DNA from: Rubellimicrobium arenae
GTDB taxonomy: Bacteria > Pseudomonadota > Alphaproteobacteria > Rhodobacterales > Rhodobacteraceae
Assembly (NCBI RefSeq): GCF_017916295.1
Contig: NZ_JAFMSS010000007.1
Span: 62,001-126,000, forward strand
Reading direction: 5' to 3'
Length of the DNA stretch: 64,000 nt
The position numbers were made by a program, and so were the translations under genes. Shown piece by piece: positions 1 through 9,048 of this stretch (positions are counted from its first letter, which is position 1; the number at the start of each line of letters is the position of its first letter). The notes beneath the pieces were generated by a model, which worked only from the letters and a program-made list of their open reading frames with translations, ran no database searches and had not been told where the DNA came from.

Positions 1-349
1 CGATCACCGCCACCGTCACCGGATCGGTGGCCGCCTGGGCGAAGATCGCCGCGACCGCCGCGCCGCCGATGCCGATCGTGCCGATCAGGAAGCAGCGGCC
101 CCAGGGCACCCCGCGCGGCCAGCCCTCCAGCGCGAGCCACACCGGAAGCAGGAGCAGGAGGCCCATCGCCAGGCGGGCCGGAACGAGGGCGAGCGGTTCC
201 CAGTCCGACAGCAGCCCTTCGGCCGCCGGGAACCCGGCCGCCCAGACCACCATGGAGCCCATCGCCAGGAGGTTCCCCGGCAGGCGCGCGCCCGGCAGAG
301 GGCGGGCCTCCGCAGGGGCGGTCCCGGACGGGAGGGGTCGTGCGGTCAT
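1..349 (-). CDS. DMT (EamA-type) transporter, N-terminal part
   Basis: Only the first ~116 codons are in the window; the rest lies beyond base 1. The reading frame starts at an ATG ending at 349 and gives a short polar N-terminus followed by hydrophobic helices (for example NLLAMGSMVVWAAGFPAAE and ARLAMGLLLLLPVWLALEGW). This matches the first helices of drug/metabolite exporters of the EamA family, inner-membrane proteins of about 10 helices. The substrate cannot be told. It is divergent from the hydroxypyruvate isomerase-like gene, and the 234-base gap must hold both promoters. The family call rests on the hydrophobic pattern and not on a diagnostic motif. Confidence 0.6.
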   Translation of the reverse strand, partial: MTARPLPSGTAPAEARPLPGARLPGNLLAMGSMVVWAAGFPAAEGLLSDWEPLALVPARLAMGLLLLLPVWLALEGWPRGVPWGRCFLIGTIGIGGAAVAAIFAQAATDPVTVAVI

Positions 350-583
350 GGACGGGCTCCGTCGGGCGAGCGGTGCGCGTGGAGCTAGCACGCCCCCGGA
401 GCCGCGACGAGGGGTGTCGCATCCGCTTCGCGGACCCGCCGGGCCAGCGCCCCGGCGCCGGCCGGCGGGGCTATTCTCCGCCCTGGGCCGGAGGCGATCC
501 GCCGAGGGTGGCGCGCCCGCCGGAAGGAGGTGGCGGTCCCGAGGGCGCATGCCTTAAATGCCGCCACCCTTCGAGGAGGCCCG

Positions 584-1390
584 ATGCCCCGGTTCTGCGC
601 CAATCTGACGATGCTCTTTCCCGAACTGCCGTTCCTTGAACGGTTCGGCGCGGCCAAGGCCGCCGGGTTCGAGGGCGTCGAGGTGCTGTTCCCCTACGAC
701 TGTCCCGCCCCGCAGATCCTGGAGCGTCTGGACCGGACCGGGCTCCGGCTCGTGCTGATCAACTGCCCGCCCCCGAACTATGCGGACGGACCCCGCGGCT
801 TTGCCGCCGTCCCGGCCCTGGAGGACAGGTTCCGCAGCGACTTCCGCCGGGCCGCCCGCTACGCGGCGACGCTGGGCGCGCAGCACCTCCACGTCATGGC
901 CGGGGTCGCGGAGGGGTCCGAGGCCCGGGCCTGCTTCGTCCGCAACCTGACCTGGGCCGCAACGGCCGCGCCCTCGCTTTCGCTGACTATCGAGCCGATC
1001 AACGGGCATGACATGCCGGGCTACTTCCTGCGCGACTTCGGCCTGGCCGCCGATCTCCTGGAGGAGGTCGGGGCGCCCAATCTGCGGCTCCAGTTCGACG
1101 CCTATCACGCGCACCGCATCACGGGGGACGTCATGGGAACCTGGGACCGGGTCCGCCATCTCGTGGCGCATGTGCAGGTCGCGGGCGTTCCGGGGCGGCA
1201 CGAGCCGTCCAAGGGCGAGATCGACTACCCCGCCTTCTTTGCCCGGCTGGACGCCGAAGGCTATGGCGGCTGGGTCAGTGGAGAGTACAATCCCAAGGGC
1301 CTGACCCGGGAAGGTCTGGCCTGGATGCAGCAGGGCGCCCCCCATCCGGGCCGGTCCCCTGGCCGGGACGCCCCGTCCCGACTAGCGTAG
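584..1390 (+). CDS. hyi: Hydroxypyruvate isomerase family protein (Hyi/OtnI-like)
   Basis: A 268-residue TIM-barrel sugar isomerase of the xylose isomerase-like AP-endonuclease-2 superfamily. The start MPRFCANLTMLFPELPFLER is typical of hydroxypyruvate isomerases and their 2-oxo-tetronate isomerase relatives, and a GAGGAGG ribosome site lies 4 bases before the ATG at 584. Other family features are the EPIN segment (TIEPINGHDMPGYFL), the metal-site FDAYHAHRITGD stretch and HVQVAGVPGRHEPSKGEIDY. Length is normal. It would interconvert hydroxypyruvate and tartronate semialdehyde, or act on 2-oxo-tetronate. No glyoxylate carboligase or otn genes are adjacent, so the choice between these roles is open. 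Confidence 0.85.
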   Translation: MPRFCANLTMLFPELPFLERFGAAKAAGFEGVEVLFPYDCPAPQILERLDRTGLRLVLINCPPPNYADGPRGFAAVPALEDRFRSDFRRAARYAATLGAQHLHVMAGVAEGSEARACFVRNLTWAATAAPSLSLTIEPINGHDMPGYFLRDFGLAADLLEEVGAPNLRLQFDAYHAHRITGDVMGTWDRVRHLVAHVQVAGVPGRHEPSKGEIDYPAFFARLDAEGYGGWVSGEYNPKGLTREGLAWMQQGAPHPGRSPGRDAPSRLA

Positions 1391-1416
1391 GACGGTCACG
1401 ACGCCGGAGGCCTGCC

Positions 1417-1638
1417 TTGATCCCCAGCCGTTTCGCGCCGATCCTTTTCGGGCTCATCCTGTCGGGGCTGATGTCCTGCATCGTGTCCGGGATCGCCACC
1501 CTGCGGGCCGCCGGGCTCGTGCCCGGCTTTCCGGGAATGTGGGCGCTGTCCTGGCTCACGAGCTGGTCGGTGGCCTTTCCTTCCGTCCTCCTGCTGGCGC
1601 CCGTCACGCGGCGGATCGTGGCCCGCCTGACCGCCTGA
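1417..1638 (+). CDS. DUF2798 family small membrane protein
   Basis: A 73-residue protein with two predicted transmembrane helices (about residues 6-28 and 41-62), matching the DUF2798 pattern MIPSRFAPILFGLILSGLMS and a second helix starting at SWLTSWSVAFPS. It starts at TTG 1417, preceded by GGAGG at about 7 bases, with no better upstream start. The gene follows hyi by 26 bases and may be read with it. Function of the family is unknown. Confidence 0.75.
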   Translation: MIPSRFAPILFGLILSGLMSCIVSGIATLRAAGLVPGFPGMWALSWLTSWSVAFPSVLLLAPVTRRIVARLTA

Positions 1639-1650
1639 CGGACCCAGGCG

Positions 1651-3699
1651 TCACTCCGCCGCCAGGCTCTGGGCCAGCCGCATGAGCTGCACTGCCTCGG
1701 TCCGGTAGCCGAACGGGTCCTCGCCCCGGTTGGCGCTGGCCAGGTCGATCGCCTGGCCGTAGCCCCAGGTGCCCAGGTGATCGTCCGCGCGCAGGAGCTG
1801 GCCCCAGCCCGCGATCGCGGCGGCAAATCGCGCCTCGGACCCGGCTGGCTCCTGGCCGGTGATGGGCGTCTCCAGAAGCCGGCTCTGCCCGCCTCCGGGC
1901 GCCTTCCAGCGGAGCCGAAGGAAGCCCAGCTCGCCGGTGCCGTCGCCGGCGGCCGGTTCCGGCCGGTAGCGCAGCGGCTCGGTCAGTTGCGCAGGGCTGC
2001 CCACCGGGGTCACCTCGTAGAGCGCGGTGACGGAATGGCCGGCGCCCAGCTCGCCCGCGTCCACCCGGTCGTTGGCAAAATCCTCGCGCCGCAGGGCCCG
2101 CGTCTCGTAGCCGATCAGCCGGTATTCGGCGACCGTGGCGGGGTTCCACTCCACCTGCACCTTCACGTCCTGCGCGATGGGAAAGAGCGCGCCGGTCAGC
2201 TGGTCCACCAGCACCTTCTGCGCCTCCTGCAGGGAGTCGATGTAGGCGGCCTGCCCGTTCCCGTTCTGCGCCAGAGCCTGCATGGTCGCGTCGTCGAGGT
2301 TCCCGCGCCCGAAGCCCAGGACCGACAGGAAGGTGCCCGTCTCCCGTTCGCGCGCGATGTAGTCCTCGAGCGCGCCGGGATCGCTGAGCCCGACGTTGAA
2401 GTTGCCGTCCGTGGCCAGGATGACGCGGCTGACCTCGCCCTGGGCGGCCATGTCCGCCGCGACGTCGTAGGCTTGCTCGAGCCCGCCCTGGCCGTTGGTG
2501 GAGCCCCCGGCCATGAGCCCGTTCAGCGACTTGAGGATGGCCCTGCGGTCCGACGCCGGCGTGGGCGGCAGCACCAGCCCCGCGCTGCCCGCATAGGTGA
2601 CGATCGCGACCTGGTCCTCGGGCCGGAGCTGGTCCACCATCAGCCGGAACGATTGCCGGAGAAGCGGAAGCTTGGTCGGGTCCTCCATGCTTCCCGAGGT
2701 GTCGATCAGGAACACGAGGTTGAGCGGGGGGCGATCCGCGATGGCGGGCATCTCGCCCTGGAGACCGATGGCGACGAGCCGGGTGTCGGGGTTCCAGGGC
2801 GTCGCCATGACGCTGACCGTTGGACGGAACGGCCCTTCCCCGGCCGCGGGGGCGGGATAGTCGTAGGGGAAGTAGTTCACCATCTCCTCGACCCGCACCG
2901 CCTCGGGGGGCGGCAGCGCCCCGGACATGAGCGATTGCCGCACGACGGAATAGGAGGCCGTGTCCACGTCGATGGAAAAGGTCGAGACCGGCTCCTCGGC
3001 CGTGATCCGCAGGGGATTTGGGTCCTCGTTGGCGAAGGCCTCGGTGTCCGGCCGGGGCAGGGGGGCCAGGCCCGGCTCGGGCGCGATGACGGGAGCCGGG
3101 GCAAGCAGGGACGGCGCGACACCGTCGTCCGACCGAGGCGGGGGCTCGGCCGCGACGGCTCCGGACGCGAAGGCCTCGGCGTCCGCAGCGGGGGCGGCGC
3201 CCGTTTCGGCCGTCGTCGGATCGGACGTCGCCTCGGCCAGCCGCGAACGGGCGATCTCGGGGGCGACCGCCTGTGGCGCCACCAAAGGCGTGACGGGCGG
3301 GGCCTCGGGCTCGACCGGGGCGGCGCCGTCCTTCATCGCCGGTTGCGGCATGGGCTCGGGGGCGGTCCGTCCTGAACGTTCGTCGCGCTCGAGGGGCGAT
3401 CGAAGCACCTCCCGCCCGATCGGCGTCAGCAAAAGGACGCCGCAGGCCACCAGCGCCGTGGTCAGGGTCAGTCCACCCCTGCTCGTCAATCCGTCCAACA
3501 TCTTCCTCACTCCCACCCGGACGCCCCCCTTCGGGCGTTCGAGGATGAGACGGGCGGGATCGACGGCGCCTTGGAGCCGGTCGAAATTTTCCTGCGCGAG
3601 CCGCAGGTGAGCCGCCCGACGGGTGGGATCAGGGCGGGGGGTGGCTGCGTCCAGAGCGGACCGGAGATCATCCAGATCGAAATCGTCGTCGGGCGTCAT
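1651..3699 (-). CDS. Membrane-anchored von Willebrand factor A domain protein (YfbK/DUF3520 type)
   Basis: A 682-residue protein. Residues 1-75 are polar; a single transmembrane helix lies at about 77-95. A long Pro/Ala-rich linker follows to about 225, then the YfbK N-terminal domain (from about NPLRITAEEPVSTFSIDVDT), a VWA domain whose MIDAS motif is D333-T-S335-G-S337, and a C-terminal DUF3520-like domain. The extracytoplasmic VWA domain should bind a metal ion and protein partners. Its start codon overlaps the stop of the ECF sigma gene by one base (TGATG), so the two are co-translated. This is where an anti-sigma factor usually sits, so the cytoplasmic N-terminus may hold the sigma factor; that role is an inference. 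Confidence 0.88.
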   Translation of the reverse strand: MTPDDDFDLDDLRSALDAATPRPDPTRRAAHLRLAQENFDRLQGAVDPARLILERPKGGVRVGVRKMLDGLTSRGGLTLTTALVACGVLLLTPIGREVLRSPLERDERSGRTAPEPMPQPAMKDGAAPVEPEAPPVTPLVAPQAVAPEIARSRLAEATSDPTTAETGAAPAADAEAFASGAVAAEPPPRSDDGVAPSLLAPAPVIAPEPGLAPLPRPDTEAFANEDPNPLRITAEEPVSTFSIDVDTASYSVVRQSLMSGALPPPEAVRVEEMVNYFPYDYPAPAAGEGPFRPTVSVMATPWNPDTRLVAIGLQGEMPAIADRPPLNLVFLIDTSGSMEDPTKLPLLRQSFRLMVDQLRPEDQVAIVTYAGSAGLVLPPTPASDRRAILKSLNGLMAGGSTNGQGGLEQAYDVAADMAAQGEVSRVILATDGNFNVGLSDPGALEDYIARERETGTFLSVLGFGRGNLDDATMQALAQNGNGQAAYIDSLQEAQKVLVDQLTGALFPIAQDVKVQVEWNPATVAEYRLIGYETRALRREDFANDRVDAGELGAGHSVTALYEVTPVGSPAQLTEPLRYRPEPAAGDGTGELGFLRLRWKAPGGGQSRLLETPITGQEPAGSEARFAAAIAGWGQLLRADDHLGTWGYGQAIDLASANRGEDPFGYRTEAVQLMRLAQSLAAE

Positions 3700-4238
3700 C
3701 ACGCCTCCTCCGCCGCGCGCAGGGCACGCAGCTTTTTCTTGGCCTCGGACACGCGCCAGCTCACGGTGCCTTCCGAGACGCCCAGGATCGTCCCGGCCTC
3801 CGCATGACTGACCTCGTCGAGCACGAGCGCCAGCGTGTCGCGAAGATCGTCGGGCAGTTTCGCCATCGCGCGCAGAAGCCAGTCCACCCGTTCGCGCCCG
3901 TCCTCGATGTCGGCCTGCCGCGCGGTCTCCCAGTCGCCCCACCCGTCCGAGGCCTTCAGGAAGGTGGCCCGCCGCCGCCGCCGATCATGGGCCGCGTTCA
4001 CGGCCACGCGCCATAGCCAGGTGGTCACCTTGGCCTCGCCGCGCCAGCCCTGAAGCTTGGCCGGCAGCGCCGCGCAGATGTCCTGCGTCAGGTCCTCGGC
4101 CTCGGCCCGGGCGCCGGTCAGCCGGAAGCACAGGCGGAACAGCCGGTCGTAGTGCCGGTCGAGCAACGCGGCAAAGGCGGCCCCGTCCCCTTGGGCGGCC
4201 GCCCGTGCCAGATCCTCGTCGCTTGCCGTCATGCGCAT
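3699..4238 (-). CDS. ECF-type RNA polymerase sigma factor
   Basis: A 179-residue sigma factor with sigma-70 region 2 (LDRHYDRLFRLCFRLTGAR, then EAEDLTQDI) and region 4 (LPDDLRDTLALVLDEVSHAE with the helix-turn-helix ILGVSEGTVSWRVSEAKKKL). Two closely spaced ATG codons (4238 and 4232) could start it. It would direct RNA polymerase to a stress- or envelope-linked regulon. It is translationally coupled to the VWA membrane protein downstream. No classical ZAS anti-sigma gene is next to it. Confidence 0.92.
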   Translation of the reverse strand: MRMTASDEDLARAAAQGDGAAFAALLDRHYDRLFRLCFRLTGARAEAEDLTQDICAALPAKLQGWRGEAKVTTWLWRVAVNAAHDRRRRRATFLKASDGWGDWETARQADIEDGRERVDWLLRAMAKLPDDLRDTLALVLDEVSHAEAGTILGVSEGTVSWRVSEAKKKLRALRAAEEA

Positions 4239-4272
4239 GGTCCTTGGACGCGCGCCGCCGGGCGGTCCTTGG

Positions 4273-5580
4273 TCACGACTCCGCGCGCAGCGCCACCGGC
4301 CGGAGGTCGAGGCGCGTCACCAGGAGCTTGTCGATCCGGCGCCCGTCAAGGTCCATCACCTCGAAGCGCCAGCCCCCGGCCTCCACCTGGTCGCCGAGCT
4401 GCGGAAGGCGATGGAGCTGGTTCAGCACCAGCCCGGCCACCGTCTCGTAGTCCCCCGCAAGGTCGCGCGGCAGCCCCAGCCGTTCGGTGAACTCGTCGGC
4501 GGCCATCCAGCCCGACACGAGATAGCTCCCGTCCTCCCGCTCGTGCATGGCGGGCTCTTCCACCGCCGTCTCGCGGAAGGTGCCGGTGATGGCCTCCAGG
4601 ATGTCGCCGGTCGTGATGATGCCCTGGAAGCTGCCGTATTCGTCATAGACCAGCCCCATGTGGTTCTGGGCACGGCGGAGGATGTCGATCACGTCGAGGG
4701 CATCGGCGCTTTCGAAGATGACGGGGACTTCGCGCATCAGCCGTCGCAGCTCCAGCGGCTCTCCCCGGGACAGGGCGGCGAAGGCATCCGTGACGTAGAG
4801 CACCCCCAGAACCTCGTCCGTCTCGGGGTCCTGCACGGGCAGGCGCGGCCGCCCGCTTTCGCGGATCGCCTGCAGCGTTTCCTCGGAGGTGGCATCGACG
4901 TGCAGCATCTCCACGTCGCGCCGCGGGGTCATCAGCCCCCGGGCCGACCGGTCGGCCAGCCGCATGACGCCCGACAGCATCTCGCGCTCGGCGCCCTCGA
5001 TGACGCCCTCGTGCTGCGCCTCGGAAAGGATGACGCGAACCTCTTCCTCGGTGACGCCGGACCGTTCCTCGCCGCCCTGGCCCAGGAGGTGGAGCACGGC
5101 CCGGCCGGAGGCGTCGAGCACCCAGACGATGGGAGAGGCCAGGCGGCTCACGACGGTCATGATCGGCGCGGCGCGGCGCGCCACCCCCTCGGGGTTCTTG
5201 AGCGCGATCTGCTTGGGAACCAGCTCGCCCGCTATGAGCGACAGGTAGGCCAGCAGCACCACCACGCCGCCCACGCCCAGGGTGTTCGCCCATTCCGGAT
5301 CCACCCCGCGGGCCATGAGCCAGTTGGCAAGCCGCACGCCCAGCGTGGCGCCCGAGAAAGCCCCGGACAGCACGCCGACGACGGTGATGCCGATCTGGAC
5401 GGTGGACAGGAACCGGCCCGGGTCGGCGGCCAGGTCGAGCGTCATCTGCGCCCCCCGGTCTCCGTTGTCGGCGAAGGCCTTCAACCGCGCGGGCCGGGCC
5501 GAAACGATCGCGAGCTCGGACAGGGCCAGCGCGCCATTCAGCAGGATAAGGACGATGACGATGAGGATTTCCGTCAGCAC
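4273..5580 (-). CDS. HlyC/CorC family transporter (CNNM-CBS-CorC protein)
   Basis: A 435-residue protein with the usual order: an N-terminal CNNM/DUF21 domain with about four membrane helices (MLTEILIVIVLILLNGALAL at the start), two CBS domains in the middle (RGLMTPRRDVEMLHVDAT and the following repeat) and a C-terminal CorC/HlyC domain (VAGLVLNQLHRLPQLGDQV). Relatives act in magnesium/cobalt export or ion homeostasis, and many are mislabelled hemolysin. Length is normal. The gene precedes the sigma factor with a 34-base gap, so it could be read through into it. Confidence 0.9.
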   Translation of the reverse strand: MLTEILIVIVLILLNGALALSELAIVSARPARLKAFADNGDRGAQMTLDLAADPGRFLSTVQIGITVVGVLSGAFSGATLGVRLANWLMARGVDPEWANTLGVGGVVVLLAYLSLIAGELVPKQIALKNPEGVARRAAPIMTVVSRLASPIVWVLDASGRAVLHLLGQGGEERSGVTEEEVRVILSEAQHEGVIEGAEREMLSGVMRLADRSARGLMTPRRDVEMLHVDATSEETLQAIRESGRPRLPVQDPETDEVLGVLYVTDAFAALSRGEPLELRRLMREVPVIFESADALDVIDILRRAQNHMGLVYDEYGSFQGIITTGDILEAITGTFRETAVEEPAMHEREDGSYLVSGWMAADEFTERLGLPRDLAGDYETVAGLVLNQLHRLPQLGDQVEAGGWRFEVMDLDGRRIDKLLVTRLDLRPVALRAES

Positions 5581-5777
5581 GGCAAGGCGTCCGGCGGCAT
5601 GAAGGGGCGGGGCAGCGTGGGCCTCAAATGATGGCGCCCGGCTCGGGGCCGGGCCACCCTGTAATTATGGGCAGCTTGGGCCCGCGGCAAGCGCCGCGAC
5701 GGCATCGCGGCAACGATGCGCCCGAGGCAAGGCCCGGCCCGCGTCCGGCGCTGCGGCCCGACGCGCCCGGCTCCGGG

Positions 5778-7256
5778 TCAGACCTGGGTGCAGATGTACT
5801 TCATTTCCAGGTAGTCCTCGATCCCGTGGCGCGACCCCTCGCGTCCGAGGCCCGATTGCTTCACGCCGCCGAAGGGAGCGACCTCGGTCGAGATGAGGCC
5901 GGTGTTCACGCCGACCATCCCGTATTCGAGCGCCTCCTGCACGCGGATCACGCGGCTCAGGTCGCGGGCGTAGAAATAGCAGGCCAGGCCGAAGATGGTG
6001 TCGTTCGCCTGCTCGATCACGTCCGCCTCGTCCTCGAAGCGGAAGAGGGGCGCGAAGGGGCCGAAGGTTTCCTCGTGGGCGACCTTCATTTCCCTGGTGG
6101 CTCCGGCGACGATGGTCGGCTCGAAGAAGTTGCCGCCCAGGGGATGGCCATGCCCGCCGGTCAGCACGCGCGCGCCTTTGGCCACGGCGTCCTCGATGTG
6201 CTCGCGCACCTTGTCGGCGGCTTTGGGCTCGATGAGAGGGCCGAGCTCGGTCCCCTGGTCCAGCCCGTCGCCCACCTTCATCCGCCCGACGGCGGCGGCC
6301 AGCTTCTCGGCGAAGGCGTCGTAGACCCCGGCCTGCACGTAGATGCGGTTGGCGCAGACGCAGGTCTGCCCGTTGTTGCGGAACTTGGAGACGATCGCGC
6401 CCTTGACGGCCTCGTCGAGGTCGGCGTCGTCGAACACGATGAAGGGCGCGTTGCCCCCGAGCTCCATGGAGCATTTCATGATCTGGCCGGCGGCCTGCCG
6501 GAGCAGGATCCGCCCCACCTCCGTGCTGCCGGTGAAGGTCAGCTTGCGGACCTTGGGGTTCTCGCAGAACTCCTTCCCGGCCTCCGAGGACGAGGTCGTG
6601 GTGACGACGCTGAACACCCCCGGCGGCACGCCCGCCTCCTCGGCGAGCTTGGCCATGGCCAGGGCCGACAGGGGCGTTAGGGCCGCCGGACGCGAGACGA
6701 ACGCGCAGCCGGCCGCCAAGGCCGGGGCCACCTTGCGCGCGATCATGGCGTTCGGAAAGTTCCAGGGCGTGATCCCCGCCGCGACCCCGATGGGTTGCCG
6801 GATGACGGTGATCCGCTTGTCGGCCATGTGGCCGGGGATGGTCTCGCCGTAGATGCGCTTGGCCTCTTCGCCGAACCATTCGACGTAGGACGCCCCATAG
6901 GCGACCTCGCCCCGGCTTTCGGACAGGGGCTTGCCCTGCTCGGCGGTCATGATGATGGCGAGGTCTTCCTGATGTTCCATCATCAGGTCGTGCCAGCGGC
7001 GCAGGATCCGGGCGCGCTCCTTGCCGGTCTTCGCGGCCCAGGGCTTCTGGGCGGCGTGGGCCACGTCGATGGCGCGCGCGATCTCCTCGCGGTTCAGGTC
7101 GGGGAGGACGGCGATGACATCGCCGCGCGCGGGGTTGCGGACCTCGAAGGTCTTGCCGGACGCCGCCTCGACCCATTCGCCGCCGGCATAGGCGCGCAGG
7201 CACAGGAGGTCCGGTCGCTTGAGGAGGGACGAAAGGTCCGTGGTATGGTCGAGCAT
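5778..7256 (-). CDS. gabD: NAD(P)-dependent succinate-semialdehyde dehydrogenase-like aldehyde dehydrogenase
   Basis: A 492-residue aldehyde dehydrogenase closest in pattern to GabD, which oxidises succinate semialdehyde to succinate. Landmarks are PWNFPNAMIARKVAPALAAG, FTGSTEVGR, the general-base E265 in MELGGNAPF and the catalytic C299 in NNGQTCVCANR. The start at 7256 has GGAGGC 5 bases upstream and is preferred over an ATG 27 bases earlier. Odd point: the usual cofactor-binding Lys-Pro-Ala segment reads SRPAALTP, with R189 where Lys is nearly universal. The gene stands alone, with no gabT or gabP nearby, so the substrate is not certain. Confidence 0.85.
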   Translation of the reverse strand: MLDHTTDLSSLLKRPDLLCLRAYAGGEWVEAASGKTFEVRNPARGDVIAVLPDLNREEIARAIDVAHAAQKPWAAKTGKERARILRRWHDLMMEHQEDLAIIMTAEQGKPLSESRGEVAYGASYVEWFGEEAKRIYGETIPGHMADKRITVIRQPIGVAAGITPWNFPNAMIARKVAPALAAGCAFVSRPAALTPLSALAMAKLAEEAGVPPGVFSVVTTTSSSEAGKEFCENPKVRKLTFTGSTEVGRILLRQAAGQIMKCSMELGGNAPFIVFDDADLDEAVKGAIVSKFRNNGQTCVCANRIYVQAGVYDAFAEKLAAAVGRMKVGDGLDQGTELGPLIEPKAADKVREHIEDAVAKGARVLTGGHGHPLGGNFFEPTIVAGATREMKVAHEETFGPFAPLFRFEDEADVIEQANDTIFGLACYFYARDLSRVIRVQEALEYGMVGVNTGLISTEVAPFGGVKQSGLGREGSRHGIEDYLEMKYICTQV

Positions 7257-7337
7257 GATCGCCTCCGTTACGGTCGCACCCAATCAGCACGGCGGACGGA
7301 TCGCGTCCAGCCGGATCGCGACAGGACCGATGCGGGA

Positions 7338-8111
7338 ATGGACCTCTCCGACGCCTATGCCAACGCGGCTCACATCCCCGGCGGCGCAGCCTTTCCGGAC
7401 CGCTGGGCCGAAGCCTCCAGCGCTTTCCGCGCCGCGCACGCCCCCGAGGACATCCCCTACGGCGGGCACCCGCGGGAGCGGCTCCTGCTGGTCCGGCCCG
7501 CCGGGGTGCCCCGGGGACTCGCGGTTCTGGTCCATGGCGGCTACTGGATGGCCTTCTCGGCGCCGGACTTCGCGCATCTGGCGGCGGGGCCGCTGGCCCG
7601 GGGCTGGGCCGTGGCGCTGCCCTCCTATCCGCTCTGCCCCGACGCCCGGGTCGGCGGCATCGTCCGCAGCCTCGCCCGCGCGGTGGAACGGGCCGCGGCG
7701 GAGGTGGAGGGGCCGATTGCTTTGGCCGGACATTCCGCCGGGGGCCATCTGGTCGCCCGGCTGGCCTGCGGGGACGTGCCGTTGTCCGTCCGCGACCGTC
7801 TGGCCCGGGTGGTCCCGATCTCGCCCTTGTCCAGCCTCCTGCCCCTGCTGCGCACCGGGATGAACGCCACGCTGCGGCTCGACATCGCCGAAGCGGTGGC
7901 CGAGAGCCCGCTCTTCCGCCCCCGCCCGGCCGTTCCCGTCACGGTCTGGGTGGGGGAGGACGAGCGGCCAGCCTTCCGCGACCAGGCGCTCTGGCTGGCG
8001 CGATGCTGGGGCGCCGCGCTGTCCGTGGAGACCGGGCGGCATCACTTCGACGTCATCGCGGGGCTCGAGCGACCCGAGCACCCCCTGACCCGCGCCCTTG
8101 TCGAAGGCTGA
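7338..8111 (+). CDS. Alpha/beta hydrolase, arylformamidase (KynB)-like
   Basis: A 257-residue alpha/beta hydrolase. It shows the HGGYW oxyanion motif (VLVHGGYWMAF), the nucleophile elbow GHSAGGH, a likely acid in VWVGEDE and a catalytic His in GRHHFDV. This layout is shared with kynurenine formamidases and related esterases. It is divergent from gabD with an 81-base gap. No kynureninase or tryptophan dioxygenase gene lies nearby, so kynurenine formamidase activity is not supported by context; a general esterase is as likely. Confidence 0.8.
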   Translation: MDLSDAYANAAHIPGGAAFPDRWAEASSAFRAAHAPEDIPYGGHPRERLLLVRPAGVPRGLAVLVHGGYWMAFSAPDFAHLAAGPLARGWAVALPSYPLCPDARVGGIVRSLARAVERAAAEVEGPIALAGHSAGGHLVARLACGDVPLSVRDRLARVVPISPLSSLLPLLRTGMNATLRLDIAEAVAESPLFRPRPAVPVTVWVGEDERPAFRDQALWLARCWGAALSVETGRHHFDVIAGLERPEHPLTRALVEG

Positions 8112-8124
8112 CGGCCGAACGGGG

Positions 8125-8781
8125 CTAGAGCCTTCGCCCGCCATCGAGCGGCAAGGTCAGCCCGGTCACCAGGTCCGTTTCCAGAAGCCACAGGGCGGCC
8201 TGGGCGACCTCCGGCGGCGTGGCGGCCCGGCTCAGCGGGGTGGCTGGGGCGCTGGCGGCCCCCCGTTGCAGGAAGCCGGGAAGGCGGCCCCCGGTCCCGA
8301 GGACGGGGGCCAGGCCGTTCACCCGAATGCCCTGCGGCGCCAGTTCGCGGGCGAGGGTGGCCACGGCCGCCTCCCGCCAGGCGAGCAGGGGGACGAGCCA
8401 GCCGGCCATGGGCAAGGCAGCGGGCAGTGCCGACACCACCAGGATCGCCCCGTCCCGAGGCATCCGGGCGGCGCAGGTGGCCGCCCGGGACAGGGCGCGC
8501 CCCGAAGCCAGCAGCGCGTCTTCCCATGCGCCGGCCTCCGAGAGGCGGGGCCCCATGGCCGGCAGGGGGGCCGCGTCCACCAGGATGTCGGGGGACGTCT
8601 CCTCGGCCCAGCCGGCCGATACGGGGTCGGCGCCGATCCCAGCCGCGATCGAGCGGGCCAGCGTCTTGTCGGCCGCTTCCACGCTCAGGCGCACGCCGGC
8701 TGCCACAAGGCCGCGCGCGATCGCAGCCCCGATCGGGCCATCGACCCCGGTCACCACGCCCGTCCTGCCAGCGATCCGCAT
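8125..8781 (-). CDS. SDR-like protein lacking the catalytic Tyr-Lys pair
   Basis: A 218-residue short-chain dehydrogenase/reductase fold: TGVDGPIGAAIARGLVAAGV is a variant of the TGxxxGIG nucleotide motif, and IRVNGLAPVLG and a C-terminal LVTGLTLPLDGG are standard late SDR strands. Where active SDRs have YxxxK before the AAV helix, this one reads LAWREAAV, so both Tyr and Lys are missing; the NNAG motif is also gone (VDAAPLP). It is short for the family (about 250). It may be a non-catalytic binding protein or a decaying gene, although the frame is intact. It is divergent from creatinase. Confidence 0.75.
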   Translation of the reverse strand: MRIAGRTGVVTGVDGPIGAAIARGLVAAGVRLSVEAADKTLARSIAAGIGADPVSAGWAEETSPDILVDAAPLPAMGPRLSEAGAWEDALLASGRALSRAATCAARMPRDGAILVVSALPAALPMAGWLVPLLAWREAAVATLARELAPQGIRVNGLAPVLGTGGRLPGFLQRGAASAPATPLSRAATPPEVAQAALWLLETDLVTGLTLPLDGGRRL

Positions 8782-9048
8782 CAGCCGTCCTTCATCCGCG
8801 CCAGGCCTCATGCCGCGACACCCTGGCAACGGCAAGCCGGCGGGCCGATGGGCGGCGGGCCCCTGCCGAAGGAGCTTGCGCCTGGCCGCGGTTGCCGCCA
8901 GTCTCGGCTCCGAGCTCGTGGCGATGGCGTCGCCGCAGGGGTGTCGTGCCCCATCGCTTGCAGGCAGCAACCTGCCACGTCCTGTACGCCGGGACCTTTC
9001 GGGGTCCCTGCACACAGGCGCGCGGACCCCCACCAAGGGTCTGACACG

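Noticed and set aside
1777..3375. A 532-codon plus-strand frame opposite the VWA gene
   Set aside because: Rich in Gly/Arg/His with no domain; a high-GC mirror frame of the VWA protein, which has a full MIDAS motif.
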